A DNA stretch of 64,000 nucleotides. Origin: Streptomyces sp. Ru71. GTDB taxonomy: Bacteria; Actinomycetota; Actinomycetes; Streptomycetales; Streptomycetaceae. The first letter of the stretch is position 1. Every line of letters starts with the position of its first letter. Under the pieces are notes generated by a model. That model saw nothing but the letters and a program-made list of their open reading frames with translations. It had not been told where the DNA came from and did not search any database. Location of the stretch: assembly GCF_002920535.1 (NCBI RefSeq), contig NZ_PQSS01000039.1:1-64000 (forward strand), written 5' to 3'. This document shows, piece after piece, positions 17,195 to 27,483 of the stretch. The position numbers were made by a program, and so were the translations under genes.

Positions 17195-18607
17195 ATGGAA
17201 CTGGTCGAGGAACGCCCCTACCGCTACCGCATCCCCGCGCACGGGCCCATGAGGGTGCCCGGCGTCGTCTTCGCCTCCCGCGAGCTGCTCGCCGACGCCG
17301 AGCAGTCCCTGCGGCAGGTGGCCAACGTCGCCACCCTGCCCGGCATCGTGCACGCCGCGTACGCCATGCCCGACATCCACTGGGGCTACGGCTTCCCGAT
17401 CGGCGGCGTCGCCGCCACCGACGTCGCACGCGGGGGCGTCGTCTCACCCGGCGGTGTCGGCTTCGACATCTCCTGCGGGGTACGGCTGCTCGCCGCCGAC
17501 TGCGACGCCCGTGAACTCGGGCCCGCGCTCACCGCCGTCATGGACGGCCTCGACCGGGCGATCCCGCGCGGCGCCGGACCCGGCGGCGTGTGGCACCTCA
17601 GCGGCACCCGCCAGCTGGAGCGCATCCTGCGCGGCGGCTCCCGGTACGCCGTCGAGGAGGGCCACGGCGAGGAACGCGACCTGCTGCGCTGCGAGGACGC
17701 CGGCGCGGTCGCCGACGCCGACACCGGGCAGGTCGGCGAACGGGCCCGGGAGCGCGGCCTCGGCCAGGTCGGCAGCCTCGGCTCCGCCAACCACTTCCTG
17801 GAGGTGCAGCGGGTCGCCGAGGTCCACGACGCGCAGGCCGCGGCCGCCTTCGGGATCGCCGCCGGGCAGGTCTGCGTGATGATCCACTGCGGCTCACGCG
17901 GATTGGGCCACCAGATCTGCACCGACCACGTCCGGGCCATGGGCGGCGCCATGGCCCGCTACCGCATCTCGGTTCCCGACCGGCAGCTGGCCTGCACCCC
18001 GGTCGAATCGCCCGAGGGCCGCGCCTACCTCGGCGCGATGGCCGCCGCCGCCAACTACGGCCGGGCCAACCGCCAGCTCCTGACCGACGCCACCCGCCGC
18101 GTCTTCCTGCGGGCCGCGGGCATCCGGCTGTCCCTGGTCTACGACGTCTCCCACAACCTCGCCAAGATCGAGACCCACCCGGTGGACGGCACGCCCCGCA
18201 GCCTGTGCGTGCACCGCAAGGGCGCCACCCGGGCCTTCCCGCCCGGCCACCCCGACCTGCCCCCCGACCTGCGCGAGGCCGGGCAGCCGGTGCTGATCCC
18301 CGGCACCATGGGTACGGCGTCCTATGTGCTGGCCGGCGTCAGCGGCGGCGACGCCTTCTCCTCCACCTGCCACGGCGCGGGCCGCACGATGAGCCGCCAC
18401 GAGGCCGCACGCACCGTCACCGGCCGCGAACTACGCGCCCGCCTGGAACGGGCCAGCATAGCCGTGCGCCCCCTGTCCTGGCGCGGCCTGTCCGAAGAAA
18501 CCCCGGAGGCCTACAAGGACGTAGCCGCGGTAGTGGCCACCAGCGAGGCAGCAGGCCTGTGCCGCACGGTCGCCCGCCTGGTACCGCTCGGCGTGATCAA
18601 GGGCTGA
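17195..18607 (+). CDS. rtcB: RtcB RNA ligase
   Basis: GTP-dependent ligase that joins 2',3'-cyclic phosphate (or 3'-phosphate) and 5'-OH RNA ends in RNA repair. The 470-residue product shows the conserved metal and active-site motifs: DIHWGYGFPIGG, GGVGFDISCGVR (Asp91, Cys94), LGSANHFLE, HCGSRGLGHQ, YDVSHN, HRKGATRAFP, and CHGAGR, which includes the His guanylylated in characterised RtcB proteins. The gene ends a run with stress-type genes. Its activating partner archease is on the opposite strand just downstream, convergent rather than co-transcribed. A hairpin lies between the two. Confidence 0.94.
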   Translation: MELVEERPYRYRIPAHGPMRVPGVVFASRELLADAEQSLRQVANVATLPGIVHAAYAMPDIHWGYGFPIGGVAATDVARGGVVSPGGVGFDISCGVRLLAADCDARELGPALTAVMDGLDRAIPRGAGPGGVWHLSGTRQLERILRGGSRYAVEEGHGEERDLLRCEDAGAVADADTGQVGERARERGLGQVGSLGSANHFLEVQRVAEVHDAQAAAAFGIAAGQVCVMIHCGSRGLGHQICTDHVRAMGGAMARYRISVPDRQLACTPVESPEGRAYLGAMAAAANYGRANRQLLTDATRRVFLRAAGIRLSLVYDVSHNLAKIETHPVDGTPRSLCVHRKGATRAFPPGHPDLPPDLREAGQPVLIPGTMGTASYVLAGVSGGDAFSSTCHGAGRTMSRHEAARTVTGRELRARLERASIAVRPLSWRGLSEETPEAYKDVAAVVATSEAAGLCRTVARLVPLGVIKG

Positions 18608-18610
18608 GAA

Positions 18611-18650
18611 GCGCCCCGAAGGGGCGCGGGGAACTGCGCGCCCAGCCACC
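18611..18650. repeat. Dispersed Streptomyces 3'-end repeat with hairpin (copy 1)
   Basis: GCGCCCC (18611-18617), a GAA loop and GGGGCGC (18621-18627) form a perfect stem that can terminate transcription from both rtcB and archease. The sequence continues GGGGAACTGCGCG and CCAGCCA, which recurs at 25541-25570 after another gene. This motif is familiar at many Streptomyces gene ends. Confidence 0.75.
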
Positions 18651-18717
18651 CCCCACCCGCACCCGACAACCGACAGAACCCGGCACGACGCGACTCGCCC
18701 CCAACCCAGCGGAGCGC

Positions 18718-19173
18718 TCACGCATCGATGGTCACAGAACACGACCACCCATAAGGCCCCGGCCCCAGATGCAGCTCATGCCAGGACACCCCCTTCGGCA
18801 CCGCGCCGGTGATCTCCACGTCCGCCAGCTCGGCCACCGCCAGCCGCACGTCCAGCTCGTCGTCCTCCGCGTCCGCCTCCACGTCCACCGGCACCCGGCC
18901 GTGCACCTCCATCCGGTACACGACCTCCTCCAGCAGCGCCGCCAGCAGGTCGTCGTCGCCGGTCCCGGCCACCCGCAGCCGCTCCACCGCCGTCGGCCGC
19001 ACCCGGGACACGTCGGCGAAGCACTCCACCATGCCGAGGACCGCCTCCGCCAGACAGTCCTCCCGGTTCGCGCCCCACGCCTCGATCCGCACGTCGGCGG
19101 TGTGCGGCACCGCGCGGTGACCGCTCCCGCCCTGCACCCGCGTGAGCCTGTCGTCGCCCGTGTCACCGACCAT
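18718..19173 (-). CDS. Archease
   Basis: Small protein (151 residues) that activates RtcB guanylylation and broadens its nucleotide use. Motifs typical of archease are present: GHRAVPHTADVRIEAWG with the conserved Asp, a central LLAALLEEVVYRMEVHG helix, and GVSWHELHLGPGPYGW near the end. It is convergent with rtcB, 110 bases away, rather than in one operon. The upstream gene on its strand is a proteasome beta subunit, 107 bases away. Confidence 0.9.
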   Translation of the reverse strand: MVGDTGDDRLTRVQGGSGHRAVPHTADVRIEAWGANREDCLAEAVLGMVECFADVSRVRPTAVERLRVAGTGDDDLLAALLEEVVYRMEVHGRVPVDVEADAEDDELDVRLAVAELADVEITGAVPKGVSWHELHLGPGPYGWSCSVTIDA

Positions 19174-19280
19174 GTTCCCCGTGTGCCCGATCGGCGGCCG
19201 GGCACACGGACGGACCGCCCGCTGCCCCGGATCGATCCGCCGGTGCGCCGCGCCTGGGTCGGGGAACCGCGCCCCGAAGG

Positions 19281-20126
19281 TCAGAGCACGGGTGCCTGCG
19301 GCCCGTTGGGGCTCTCCTCGCGCCGCTGGACGACCTCCCGGGCGATCGCGGCGACCTCCTCCTGCGGCAGCCGCCGGTAGCCGTCCTCCGTGACCAGCGC
19401 GACCAGCGGGAACAGCCGCCGGGTCAGATCGGGCCCGCCGGTCGCCGAGTCGTCGTCGGCGGCGTCGTACAGCGCCTGCACGGCCGCGGTGACGATCTCC
19501 CTCTCCGGCAGCCCCTCCCGGTACAGCTTCTTCATCGCGCCGCGCGCGTACACCGAGCCGGAGCCGGTCGCGGTGAAGCCCCGCTCCTCACTGCGGCCGC
19601 CGGTGACGTCGTAGCTGAAGATGCGCCCCTGGCCCCGGTCCAGGTCGTAGCCCGCGAAGATCGGCACCACGGCCAGGCCCTGCATGGCCATGCCCAGGTT
19701 GCCGCGCACCATCGTGGTCAGCCGGTTGGCCTTGCCGTCCAGGGAGAGCGGGGTGCCCTCGATCTTCTCGTAGTGCTCCAGCTCCAGCTGGAACAGCTTC
19801 ACCAGTTCCACCGCCACGCCCACCGTGCCGGCGATGGCGACCGCGGAGTGCTCGTCGCCCGGGAAGACCTTCTCGTACTCGCGGTTGGCGATGACGTTGC
19901 CCATCGTCACCCGGCGGTCGCCCGCGACGAGCACACCGTCGGCGTAGGTCGCCGCGACGATCGTCGTGCCGTGCGGCGCCTCGAATCCGGCGCGGGCCGT
20001 GGGCAGTTCACGGTTGCCCGGCAGCAGGTCGGGCGCGTGCGCGGCGAGGAAGTCCACGAAGGAGGAGGTCTCGGGGGCCATGAAGGCGGGCGGCAGCACG
20101 CCGTCGATGCTCGGGTGGGCGCTCAT
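19281..20126 (-). CDS. prcB: Proteasome beta subunit (no alpha-subunit gene nearby)
   Basis: N-terminal nucleophile protease subunit of the 20S proteasome, 281 residues. A propeptide of 53 residues ends at HG|T, giving mature Thr54 as catalytic Thr1. Asp70 and Lys86 are then the expected Asp17 and Lys33 of the mature enzyme (GDRRVT, YEKVF). The usual actinobacterial neighbours (prcA, pup, dop, pafA, mpa/arc) are absent from the window. It is therefore probably a second, orphan beta copy, or the chromosomal arrangement is unusual. The ATG follows GGAAGGA at good spacing. It reads towards archease on the same strand. Confidence 0.93.
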   Translation of the reverse strand: MSAHPSIDGVLPPAFMAPETSSFVDFLAAHAPDLLPGNRELPTARAGFEAPHGTTIVAATYADGVLVAGDRRVTMGNVIANREYEKVFPGDEHSAVAIAGTVGVAVELVKLFQLELEHYEKIEGTPLSLDGKANRLTTMVRGNLGMAMQGLAVVPIFAGYDLDRGQGRIFSYDVTGGRSEERGFTATGSGSVYARGAMKKLYREGLPEREIVTAAVQALYDAADDDSATGGPDLTRRLFPLVALVTEDGYRRLPQEEVAAIAREVVQRREESPNGPQAPVL

Positions 20127-20254
20127 CGCGTTCCTTCCTGTCGCGGGGCTCGGCGGCGAACCGAGGACGGTCCCCGCTCGCGCACCCTACCCGGCACGCG
20201 GGGCGCGCATGCGGCCCCGGTCGGTGGAGGAACACCCCCCGGCACGCGCCCGGT

Positions 20255-20821
20255 TCAGGGGCGCAGCGCCAGGCACTGGTAGCCGTCCAGGTCCTCGACG
20301 TCCACGCGGGACCAGTCGGCGGTCAGCAGTTCGGCGTCCGCGGGGGCCAGTTCCCACGGGTGGGGCTCGCCCCGGGACGGGTCGTGGATCGAGGTGCCGA
20401 CCCAGAAGACGCCGCCGGGCGCCAGCAGGGCGCGGACCCGGGCGAGGAAGGCCGCCTTGTCGGGGATCCAGCGGTAGACCAGCCGGCAGGTGATCAGCGC
20501 GTAGGCCGGGTGCGGCAGCCCCGACAGGTCGCGGGCGGTGAAGTCCAGCTCCCGCACGTCCAGTTCGGGGTGGCGCCGGCGGGCCTGAGCGACCGCCGTG
20601 GGCGCGCAGTCGACGGCCGTGACCCGGTAGCCGAGCCGGTGCACCCGGGCGGCCAGCTCGCCCAGACCACAGCCGACGTCCAGCGCCGGCCGCCCAGCGC
20701 CCGCGCCGACCTGCCGGCGCAGGGCCCCGGCCTCCTGGTCGTCGATCGTGCGGTAACGGCGGCCCGACCGCCACACGGGTTCCCAGTAGTCCGCCGCCGT
20801 GGAGGCCGTCCCGTCCGTCAT
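20255..20821 (-). CDS. Class I SAM-dependent methyltransferase
   Basis: Product of 188 residues. Motif I is clear (ALDVGCGLGELAARVH), followed by the acidic end of strand two (TAVDCAP) and motif IV-like YALITCRLVYRW. The rest of the fold runs to LLAPGGVFWVGTSIH. The target cannot be read. It lies 17 bases after the GH15 gene on the same strand, so the two are probably co-transcribed. The true start is ATG 20821; the longer frame upstream is an artefact of the GH15 gene. Confidence 0.85.
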   Translation of the reverse strand: MTDGTASTAADYWEPVWRSGRRYRTIDDQEAGALRRQVGAGAGRPALDVGCGLGELAARVHRLGYRVTAVDCAPTAVAQARRRHPELDVRELDFTARDLSGLPHPAYALITCRLVYRWIPDKAAFLARVRALLAPGGVFWVGTSIHDPSRGEPHPWELAPADAELLTADWSRVDVEDLDGYQCLALRP

Positions 20822-20838
20822 GTGCGTGAGCTCCTTCG

Positions 20839-22671
<1,833 letters not shown>

Positions 22672-22765
22672 CGCAGCCTCCCTGGACCTCTGCCCGCGGC
22701 GCGGCTTCCAGCTTAGGGCGTGCCCTTCGGATCAGCTCGCGGACGCGGGGCCCGGGCCGGGAGGC

Positions 22766-23545
22766 TCAGACCGTGACCACCTCGATGCCGGCCTCCTCCA
22801 GCCGCCGTACCGTCTCCGCGTCCGCCGCCGCGTCGGTGACCAGCGTGTTCACCGTCTCGGCCGCGCAGATACGGGCGAAGGCGCGGCGGCCCAGCTTGCT
22901 GGAGTCGGCGGCGACGATCACCCGCTCGGCCCGCTCGCACAGCAGCCGGTTGATGGCGGCCTCGGCCTCGTCGTGCGCGGCGGCCCCGTGCACGACGTCG
23001 AAGGAGACCACGCCGAGCACGGCGACATCCAGGGTGATCTGCCCCAGCACCCCGTCCGCGAGCGGCCCGATCAGCTCGTAGGACTGGGCCCGCGCCACGC
23101 CGCCCGTCACCACGATCTTGAACTGGGGCCGCACGGCAAGCTCGTTGGCGATGTTCAGCGCGTTGGTGACGACGGTCAGCGCGGGTGAGCCGGACGCGAG
23201 GTCCCTGCGGACGGCGAGCGCGCGGGCCACCTCGGTGGTGGTGGTGCCACCGGTCAGCCCGACCGCCTCGCCGGGTGCGATCAGCTCGGCCACCGCCCGG
23301 GCGATGCGCTGCTTCTCCGAGGCACGCCGCGCCGTCTTGTAGCGCAGCGGCAGTTCGTACGACACCCCGTGCACGACCGCGCCGCCCCGGGTGCGCACCA
23401 GCATCTGCTGCTCGGCCAGTTGGTCGAAGTCGCGGCGGATCGTCGCGGCCGACACCTCCAGCTCGGCAGCGGCCTCCTCGACGTCCAGCCGGCCGCGTTC
23501 GACGAGCAGCTCCAGCAGCGCCTTCCAGCGGGCGTCGCGCGACAT
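22766..23545 (-). CDS. DeoR/GlpR family transcriptional regulator
   Basis: Product of 259 residues: an N-terminal winged helix-turn-helix (LLELLVERGRLDVEEAAAELEVSAATIRRDFDQL) and a DeoR sugar-phosphate sensor domain (VGLTGGTTTTEVARAL, VVTNALNIANEL, KLGRRAFA). Such proteins usually bind a phosphorylated sugar. The ATG at 23545 has AAGGAGG upstream; the longer start was rejected. It is divergent from a SIS-domain isomerase and aldolase operon, and tandem repeats in the shared intergenic region overlap that operon's promoter, so it is the likely repressor. Confidence 0.9.
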   Translation of the reverse strand: MSRDARWKALLELLVERGRLDVEEAAAELEVSAATIRRDFDQLAEQQMLVRTRGGAVVHGVSYELPLRYKTARRASEKQRIARAVAELIAPGEAVGLTGGTTTTEVARALAVRRDLASGSPALTVVTNALNIANELAVRPQFKIVVTGGVARAQSYELIGPLADGVLGQITLDVAVLGVVSFDVVHGAAAHDEAEAAINRLLCERAERVIVAADSSKLGRRAFARICAAETVNTLVTDAAADAETVRRLEEAGIEVVTV

Positions 23546-23610
23546 CCGCACCTCCTTCTTTCCTCCACCTCGGCTCACCGTGACCCTAGCGCACCGCCTC
23601 TGACGTCAAA

Positions 23611-23641
23611 TGCTTGAAGTTGCTCGAAAGCTCGCTATATC
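23611..23641 (+). promoter_or_regulatory. Promoter of the SIS-aldolase operon overlapped by tandem operator repeats
   Basis: Two adjacent 10-bp repeats, TGCTTGAAGT (23611-23620) and TGCTCGAAAG (23621-23630), overlap a -35 (TTGAAG, 23614-23619) that stands 16 bases from a -10 (TATATC, 23636-23641). Direct repeats are typical of DeoR-family operators. The divergent DeoR gene starts 65 bases away. Confidence 0.55.
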
Positions 23642-23678
23642 TTGCACAAACAAACAGGCATCCGAAGGGGCGGCCAGA

Positions 23679-24560
23679 ATGACCCATGTCGAGGACGAGC
23701 TGAACAGCCAGCCGGAGTGCTGGACCCGCGCCGCGGCGGAGGCCGCCGCGCACGCGGCGGTACTGCCCGCACCGGGGGAGCGGGTCGCGGTCGTCGGCTG
23801 CGGCACCTCCTACTTCATGGCCCAGGCGGTCGCCGGCCTGCGCGAGGGCGCGGGCCAGGGCGAGACCGACGCCTTCGCCGCCTCCGAGTTCCCCCACGGC
23901 CGCTCCTACGACCGGGTCGTCGCGCTCACCCGCTCCGGCACCACCACCGAGGTGCTCGACCTCCTCACCCGCCTGCGCGGCCACACCCGCACCACAGCGG
24001 TGACAGCCGACCCCGACACCCCGGTCATGGAGGCCGCAGACGACATCGTCGTCCTCACCTACGCCGACGAACGCTCGGTGGTACAAACCCGCTTCGCCAC
24101 CACCGCGCTCACCCTGCTGCGCGCCCACCTGGGCCTGCACACGGACGCCGCCGTCGCCGACGCCCGGGCCGCGCTCGCCGCAGACCTCCCCGAAGGGCTC
24201 GTCGGCTGCCGCCAGTTCACCTTCCTCGGCCGCGGCTGGACGGTCGGCCTGGCCAACGAGGCCGCACTGAAGATGCGCGAGGCGTCCCTGTCCTGGACCG
24301 AGGCGTACCCGGCGATGGAGTACCGGCACGGCCCGATCAGCATCACCACCAAGTCCACCGCCACCTGGATGTTCGGCCAGGCACCCGAGGGCCTCGCCGG
24401 CCAGGTCCGGGCCACCGGCGGACTCTGGGTGGACGGTGGCCTCGACCCCCTCGCCGAACTGGTCCGCGCCCAGCGCCTCGCTGTCGCCGTCGCCGCGGCC
24501 CGCGGCCTGGACCCCGACCAGCCCCGCCACCTGACCCGCTCGGTGATCCTCGCCCCCTGA
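23679..24560 (+). CDS. SIS-domain sugar-phosphate isomerase/deaminase (AgaS-like)
   Basis: Product of 293 residues with two SIS subdomains; the first shows VAVVGCGTSYFMAQA and ALTRSGTTTEVLDLL, the second FLGRGWTVGLANEAALKMREA and AYPAMEYRHGPIS. The layout is that of AgaS / GlmS-isomerase-domain proteins, which isomerise or deaminate amino-sugar phosphates. The neighbour is a class II aldolase, which suggests a GalNAc/tagatose-type or related ketose route. The ATG at 23679 follows GAAGGGG; the longer ORF start lies in the promoter. Confidence 0.85.
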   Translation: MTHVEDELNSQPECWTRAAAEAAAHAAVLPAPGERVAVVGCGTSYFMAQAVAGLREGAGQGETDAFAASEFPHGRSYDRVVALTRSGTTTEVLDLLTRLRGHTRTTAVTADPDTPVMEAADDIVVLTYADERSVVQTRFATTALTLLRAHLGLHTDAAVADARAALAADLPEGLVGCRQFTFLGRGWTVGLANEAALKMREASLSWTEAYPAMEYRHGPISITTKSTATWMFGQAPEGLAGQVRATGGLWVDGGLDPLAELVRAQRLAVAVAAARGLDPDQPRHLTRSVILAP

Positions 24561-24571
24561 AAGGACACTCC

Positions 24572-25420
24572 GTGCCCCTCGCGACCACCGGTGAGCTGGT
24601 CACCCGCGCCGCCGTCGACCGCTCAGCCGTCGCCGCCTTCAACGTCATCACGCTGGAACACGTCGAGGCCGTCATCGCCGGCGCCGAACAGGCCGGCGCA
24701 CCCGTCGTCCTCCAGGTCAGCGAGAACGCCGTGAAGTTCCGCTACGGCCGTCTCCTGCCGCTGGCCCGCGCCGCAGTCGCCGCCGCCGACGCCGCCACCG
24801 TGCCCGTGGCCCTGCACCTGGACCACGTACAGAGCGACGCCCTCCTGCGGCAGGCACCGACGGCAGGCTTCAGCTCGGTGATGTACGACGCCTCCGCACT
24901 GCCGTACGCCGAGAACCTCGCCGCGACCCGCGCCGCAGCGGACTGGGCGCACGCCCAGGGCATCTGGATCGAGGCCGAGCTGGGCCAGGTGGGCGGCAAG
25001 AACGGCCGCCCCCCGCTGGACGCCCACGCCCCCGGCGCCCGCACCGATCCCACCGAGGCCCGCGGCTTCGTAGCCGACTCCGGCGTCGACGCGCTCGCCG
25101 TGGCCATCGGCAGCGTCCACGCCATGACGACCCGCACCGCCACCCTCGACCACGACCTCCTCAAGCGCCTGGCCCAGGCCCTGGAACTCCCACTCGTCCT
25201 GCACGGCTCCTCGGGAGTCCCCGACGACGAACTGCGCACGGCTGTCGCGGGCGGCATCACCAAGGTGAACGTAGGCACGGCCCTCAACGCGGCCATGACC
25301 GGAGCGATCCGCGCCTTCCTGGCCACCCACCCGGAGGCGGTGGACTCCCGCAAGTACCTCAAGGTGGGCCGAGAGGCGATGACCCAGGAGGTGACGCGCA
25401 TCATCGCCGTCCTGAGCTGA
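24572..25420 (+). CDS. Class II fructose/tagatose-bisphosphate aldolase family protein
   Basis: Zinc-dependent aldolase of 282 residues. The zinc-site His residues lie in VALHLDHVQS and related motifs, with AIGSVHAMTTR and VLHGSSGVPDDEL downstream and KVNVGTALNAA at the phosphate-binding end. It cleaves a ketose bisphosphate (tagatose-1,6-bisphosphate, fructose-1,6-bisphosphate) or a 6-phospho-deoxy-ketogluconate; the sequence does not decide. It lies 11 bases after the SIS gene with AAAGGA upstream of its GTG, so they form one operon. The kinase for the step between them is not here. Confidence 0.88.
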   Translation: MPLATTGELVTRAAVDRSAVAAFNVITLEHVEAVIAGAEQAGAPVVLQVSENAVKFRYGRLLPLARAAVAAADAATVPVALHLDHVQSDALLRQAPTAGFSSVMYDASALPYAENLAATRAAADWAHAQGIWIEAELGQVGGKNGRPPLDAHAPGARTDPTEARGFVADSGVDALAVAIGSVHAMTTRTATLDHDLLKRLAQALELPLVLHGSSGVPDDELRTAVAGGITKVNVGTALNAAMTGAIRAFLATHPEAVDSRKYLKVGREAMTQEVTRIIAVLS

Positions 25421-25540
25421 CCCCTGCCACGACGGCGGGAAGGCCGCCGACGGACACCCCCCACCCCGGCCCCGACTCACGAACCGGCCGCAGGCGCTAC
25501 GCACGCCACGACGCAACAGCAAGGGGCCGCCGCAGGCACA

Positions 25541-25570
25541 AAGGGGCGCGGGGAACTGCGCGACCAGCCA
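25541..25570. repeat. Dispersed Streptomyces 3'-end repeat (copy 2)
   Basis: AAGGGGCGCGGGGAACTGCG followed by CGACCAGCCA matches copy 1 at 18619-18648 apart from a C/A difference. It lies in the 186-base convergent gap between the aldolase and RlmG-like genes. The left arm of the copy 1 hairpin is not preserved here. Confidence 0.7.
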
Positions 25571-25606
25571 CAACGCAACCCGCAGACGAACGACGACCCA
25601 ATACCC

Positions 25607-26752
25607 CTACCGCTTCACGGCCCGCAACACCACAAACTTAGGATCACTCGCCACCACCACACAGTTCCCGAACACCCGCCGCAGCTTCACGTGATACCCC
25701 AGATGCCGGTTCCCGATCACCCACAGCTCACCCCCCGCCCGCAGCACCCGCAGGGCCCCCGTGAACATCCGCCACGACGTAGCCGACGTCGTGGCCTGAT
25801 GCGAATGGAACGGCGGATTGTTCAGCACCAGATCCACACTGCCGGAGGCAACCCCCGCCAGCCCGTCCCCCACCCGGAACTCCCCGTGCCCCGGCACCCC
25901 ATTCGCCTTGTACGTGGCCTCCGCCGACGCCACGGCCTGGAACGACTCGTCCACGAACAGCACCTCGGCCTCCGGATTCGCCAGCGCCACCGACGTACCC
26001 ACGACACCGTTGCCACACCCCAGGTCGACGACCCGGCGCGGCCCGTCGGTCGCGGGCAGATGCCGCAGGAAGAACCGCGTGCCGATGTCCAGCCGGTCCG
26101 CACAGAACACCCCGGCGTGGTTCACCACAGGCCGCCCCGAAACCGCCCCGACACCGTCCTCAAGCCGATAGGTGTACGGCCACGGATTGGCGGGCCGCTC
26201 CCGCCCCGGCTCCGGCATACAGAAGATCAGCCGCGCCTTCTGCCGGGCCAGCGACGTACGCGTCGGGCCGAGGATGTCCTCGAACAGCGCCAGCGTAGAG
26301 GTGTGGATCTCCTTCACCATCCCGGTGCCGACCACCACAGACCCCTCGTGCAGCGCCGGCGCCAGCCGCAGCAGCTGGTCCTCCAGCAGCGCCAGGCTCT
26401 TCGGCACCCGCACCAGCAGCACGTCGATCCGCCCCGGCGGCACGTCCTGCGTGGTCAGCAGGGACACGGTCCCCGGGGCGACCCCGTTGCGGGCGAGGTT
26501 CGCCCGGGTCGCCTCCTGCGACAGATGGGAGTCGGTGATCTGCGTCGGCGCGTGCTCAGCCAGCGCCGTGACCAGCGCGCCCCAGCGGTCGCCGACGACC
26601 ACGACCGTCCCGGACAGGTCGATGCGCTCCTCGGCCAGGTGCCGCAGCAGATACGCGTCGGACGCGTCCCAGGCGCGCAGCCTGTCACGCGGGTCCTCGG
26701 GGAAACGGGTCAGCGCGAGCTCGCCCCAGGGCGTCGTCATACGGTCGTTCAT
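25607..26752 (-). CDS. RlmG/RsmC-type rRNA guanine-N2 methyltransferase
   Basis: Product of 381 residues. The N-terminal domain is a decayed methyltransferase fold, and the C-terminal one is active: motif I VVDLGCGNGVVGTS, an acidic loop VLFVDES, and the N2-guanine signature LVLNNPPFHSH. This two-domain layout is that of RlmG and RsmC, which methylate G in 23S or 16S rRNA. RlmG (G1835 of 23S) is the closer length match. The start ATG 26752 is followed by a second in-frame ATG at 26740; either could serve. Convergent with the aldolase operon, divergent from the AlkB-like gene. Confidence 0.85.
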   Translation of the reverse strand: MNDRMTTPWGELALTRFPEDPRDRLRAWDASDAYLLRHLAEERIDLSGTVVVVGDRWGALVTALAEHAPTQITDSHLSQEATRANLARNGVAPGTVSLLTTQDVPPGRIDVLLVRVPKSLALLEDQLLRLAPALHEGSVVVGTGMVKEIHTSTLALFEDILGPTRTSLARQKARLIFCMPEPGRERPANPWPYTYRLEDGVGAVSGRPVVNHAGVFCADRLDIGTRFFLRHLPATDGPRRVVDLGCGNGVVGTSVALANPEAEVLFVDESFQAVASAEATYKANGVPGHGEFRVGDGLAGVASGSVDLVLNNPPFHSHQATTSATSWRMFTGALRVLRAGGELWVIGNRHLGYHVKLRRVFGNCVVVASDPKFVVLRAVKR

Positions 26753-26807
26753 GGTGCGTCCAGGCTAGCGGAGCCGCAGCTCAGGCCACGTGGGGCAGGA
26801 TGGTGCC

Positions 26808-27473
26808 ATGGACACCGAGCTGTTCCCGCGCGAGCGCGCCGAGCCGGCACCCGGCGCGGTGCACATGCCGGACTGGCTCGACACGAACCAGCAGCGCACC
26901 CTGCTCGACGCCTGCCGCACCTGGGCGCTCCCCCCGGCCGGCCTGCGCACCGTGCGCACCCCCGGCGGCGGCACGATGACCGCCCGGCAGGTCTGCCTGG
27001 GCTGGCACTGGTACCCGTACGCCTACGCCCGCACGGTCGTCGACGGCGACGGCGCCCCCGTCAAGCCGTTCCCGGCCTGGCTCGGCGAACTGGGCCGCCG
27101 CGCGGTCACAGCGGCGCTGGGCCCGCAGGCGCAGCCGCCGGAGCCGTACGACATCGCCCTGATCAATTTCTACGACGGCGACGCCCGCATGGGCATGCAC
27201 CGCGACGCGGACGAGAAGGCCGACGCGCCCGTGGTGTCCTTCAGCCTCGGCGACAGCTGCGTCTTCCGCTTCGGCAACCCCGAGACCCGCGCCCGGCCCT
27301 ACACCGACGTCGAACTGCGCAGCGGGGACCTGTTCGTCTTCGGCGGGCCGTCCCGGTTCGCCTACCACGGGGTGCCGCGCGTACTGCCGGGCAGCGCACC
27401 GCCGTGGCTCGGGCTGACCGGGCGGCTGAACATCACGCTGCGGGTCAGCGGTCTGCGGGCGGACGCCACCTGA
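26808..27473 (+). CDS. AlkB-like Fe(II)/2-oxoglutarate-dependent dioxygenase
   Basis: Nucleic-acid demethylase family of 221 residues, which removes alkyl groups from DNA or RNA bases by oxidation. The iron ligands are visible: His131-x-Asp133 in MHRDAD and His187 in YHGVPR, with Arg206 and Arg212 in GRLNITLR for 2-oxoglutarate and substrate. The substrate-lid motif LINFYDGDARMGMHRDADE is typical. ATG 26808 follows GGCAGGA; the alternative GTG 26790 is less likely. It stands 55 bases from the divergent RlmG-like gene. Confidence 0.9.
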   Translation: MDTELFPRERAEPAPGAVHMPDWLDTNQQRTLLDACRTWALPPAGLRTVRTPGGGTMTARQVCLGWHWYPYAYARTVVDGDGAPVKPFPAWLGELGRRAVTAALGPQAQPPEPYDIALINFYDGDARMGMHRDADEKADAPVVSFSLGDSCVFRFGNPETRARPYTDVELRSGDLFVFGGPSRFAYHGVPRVLPGSAPPWLGLTGRLNITLRVSGLRADAT

Positions 27474-27483
27474 GCAGCGGATC

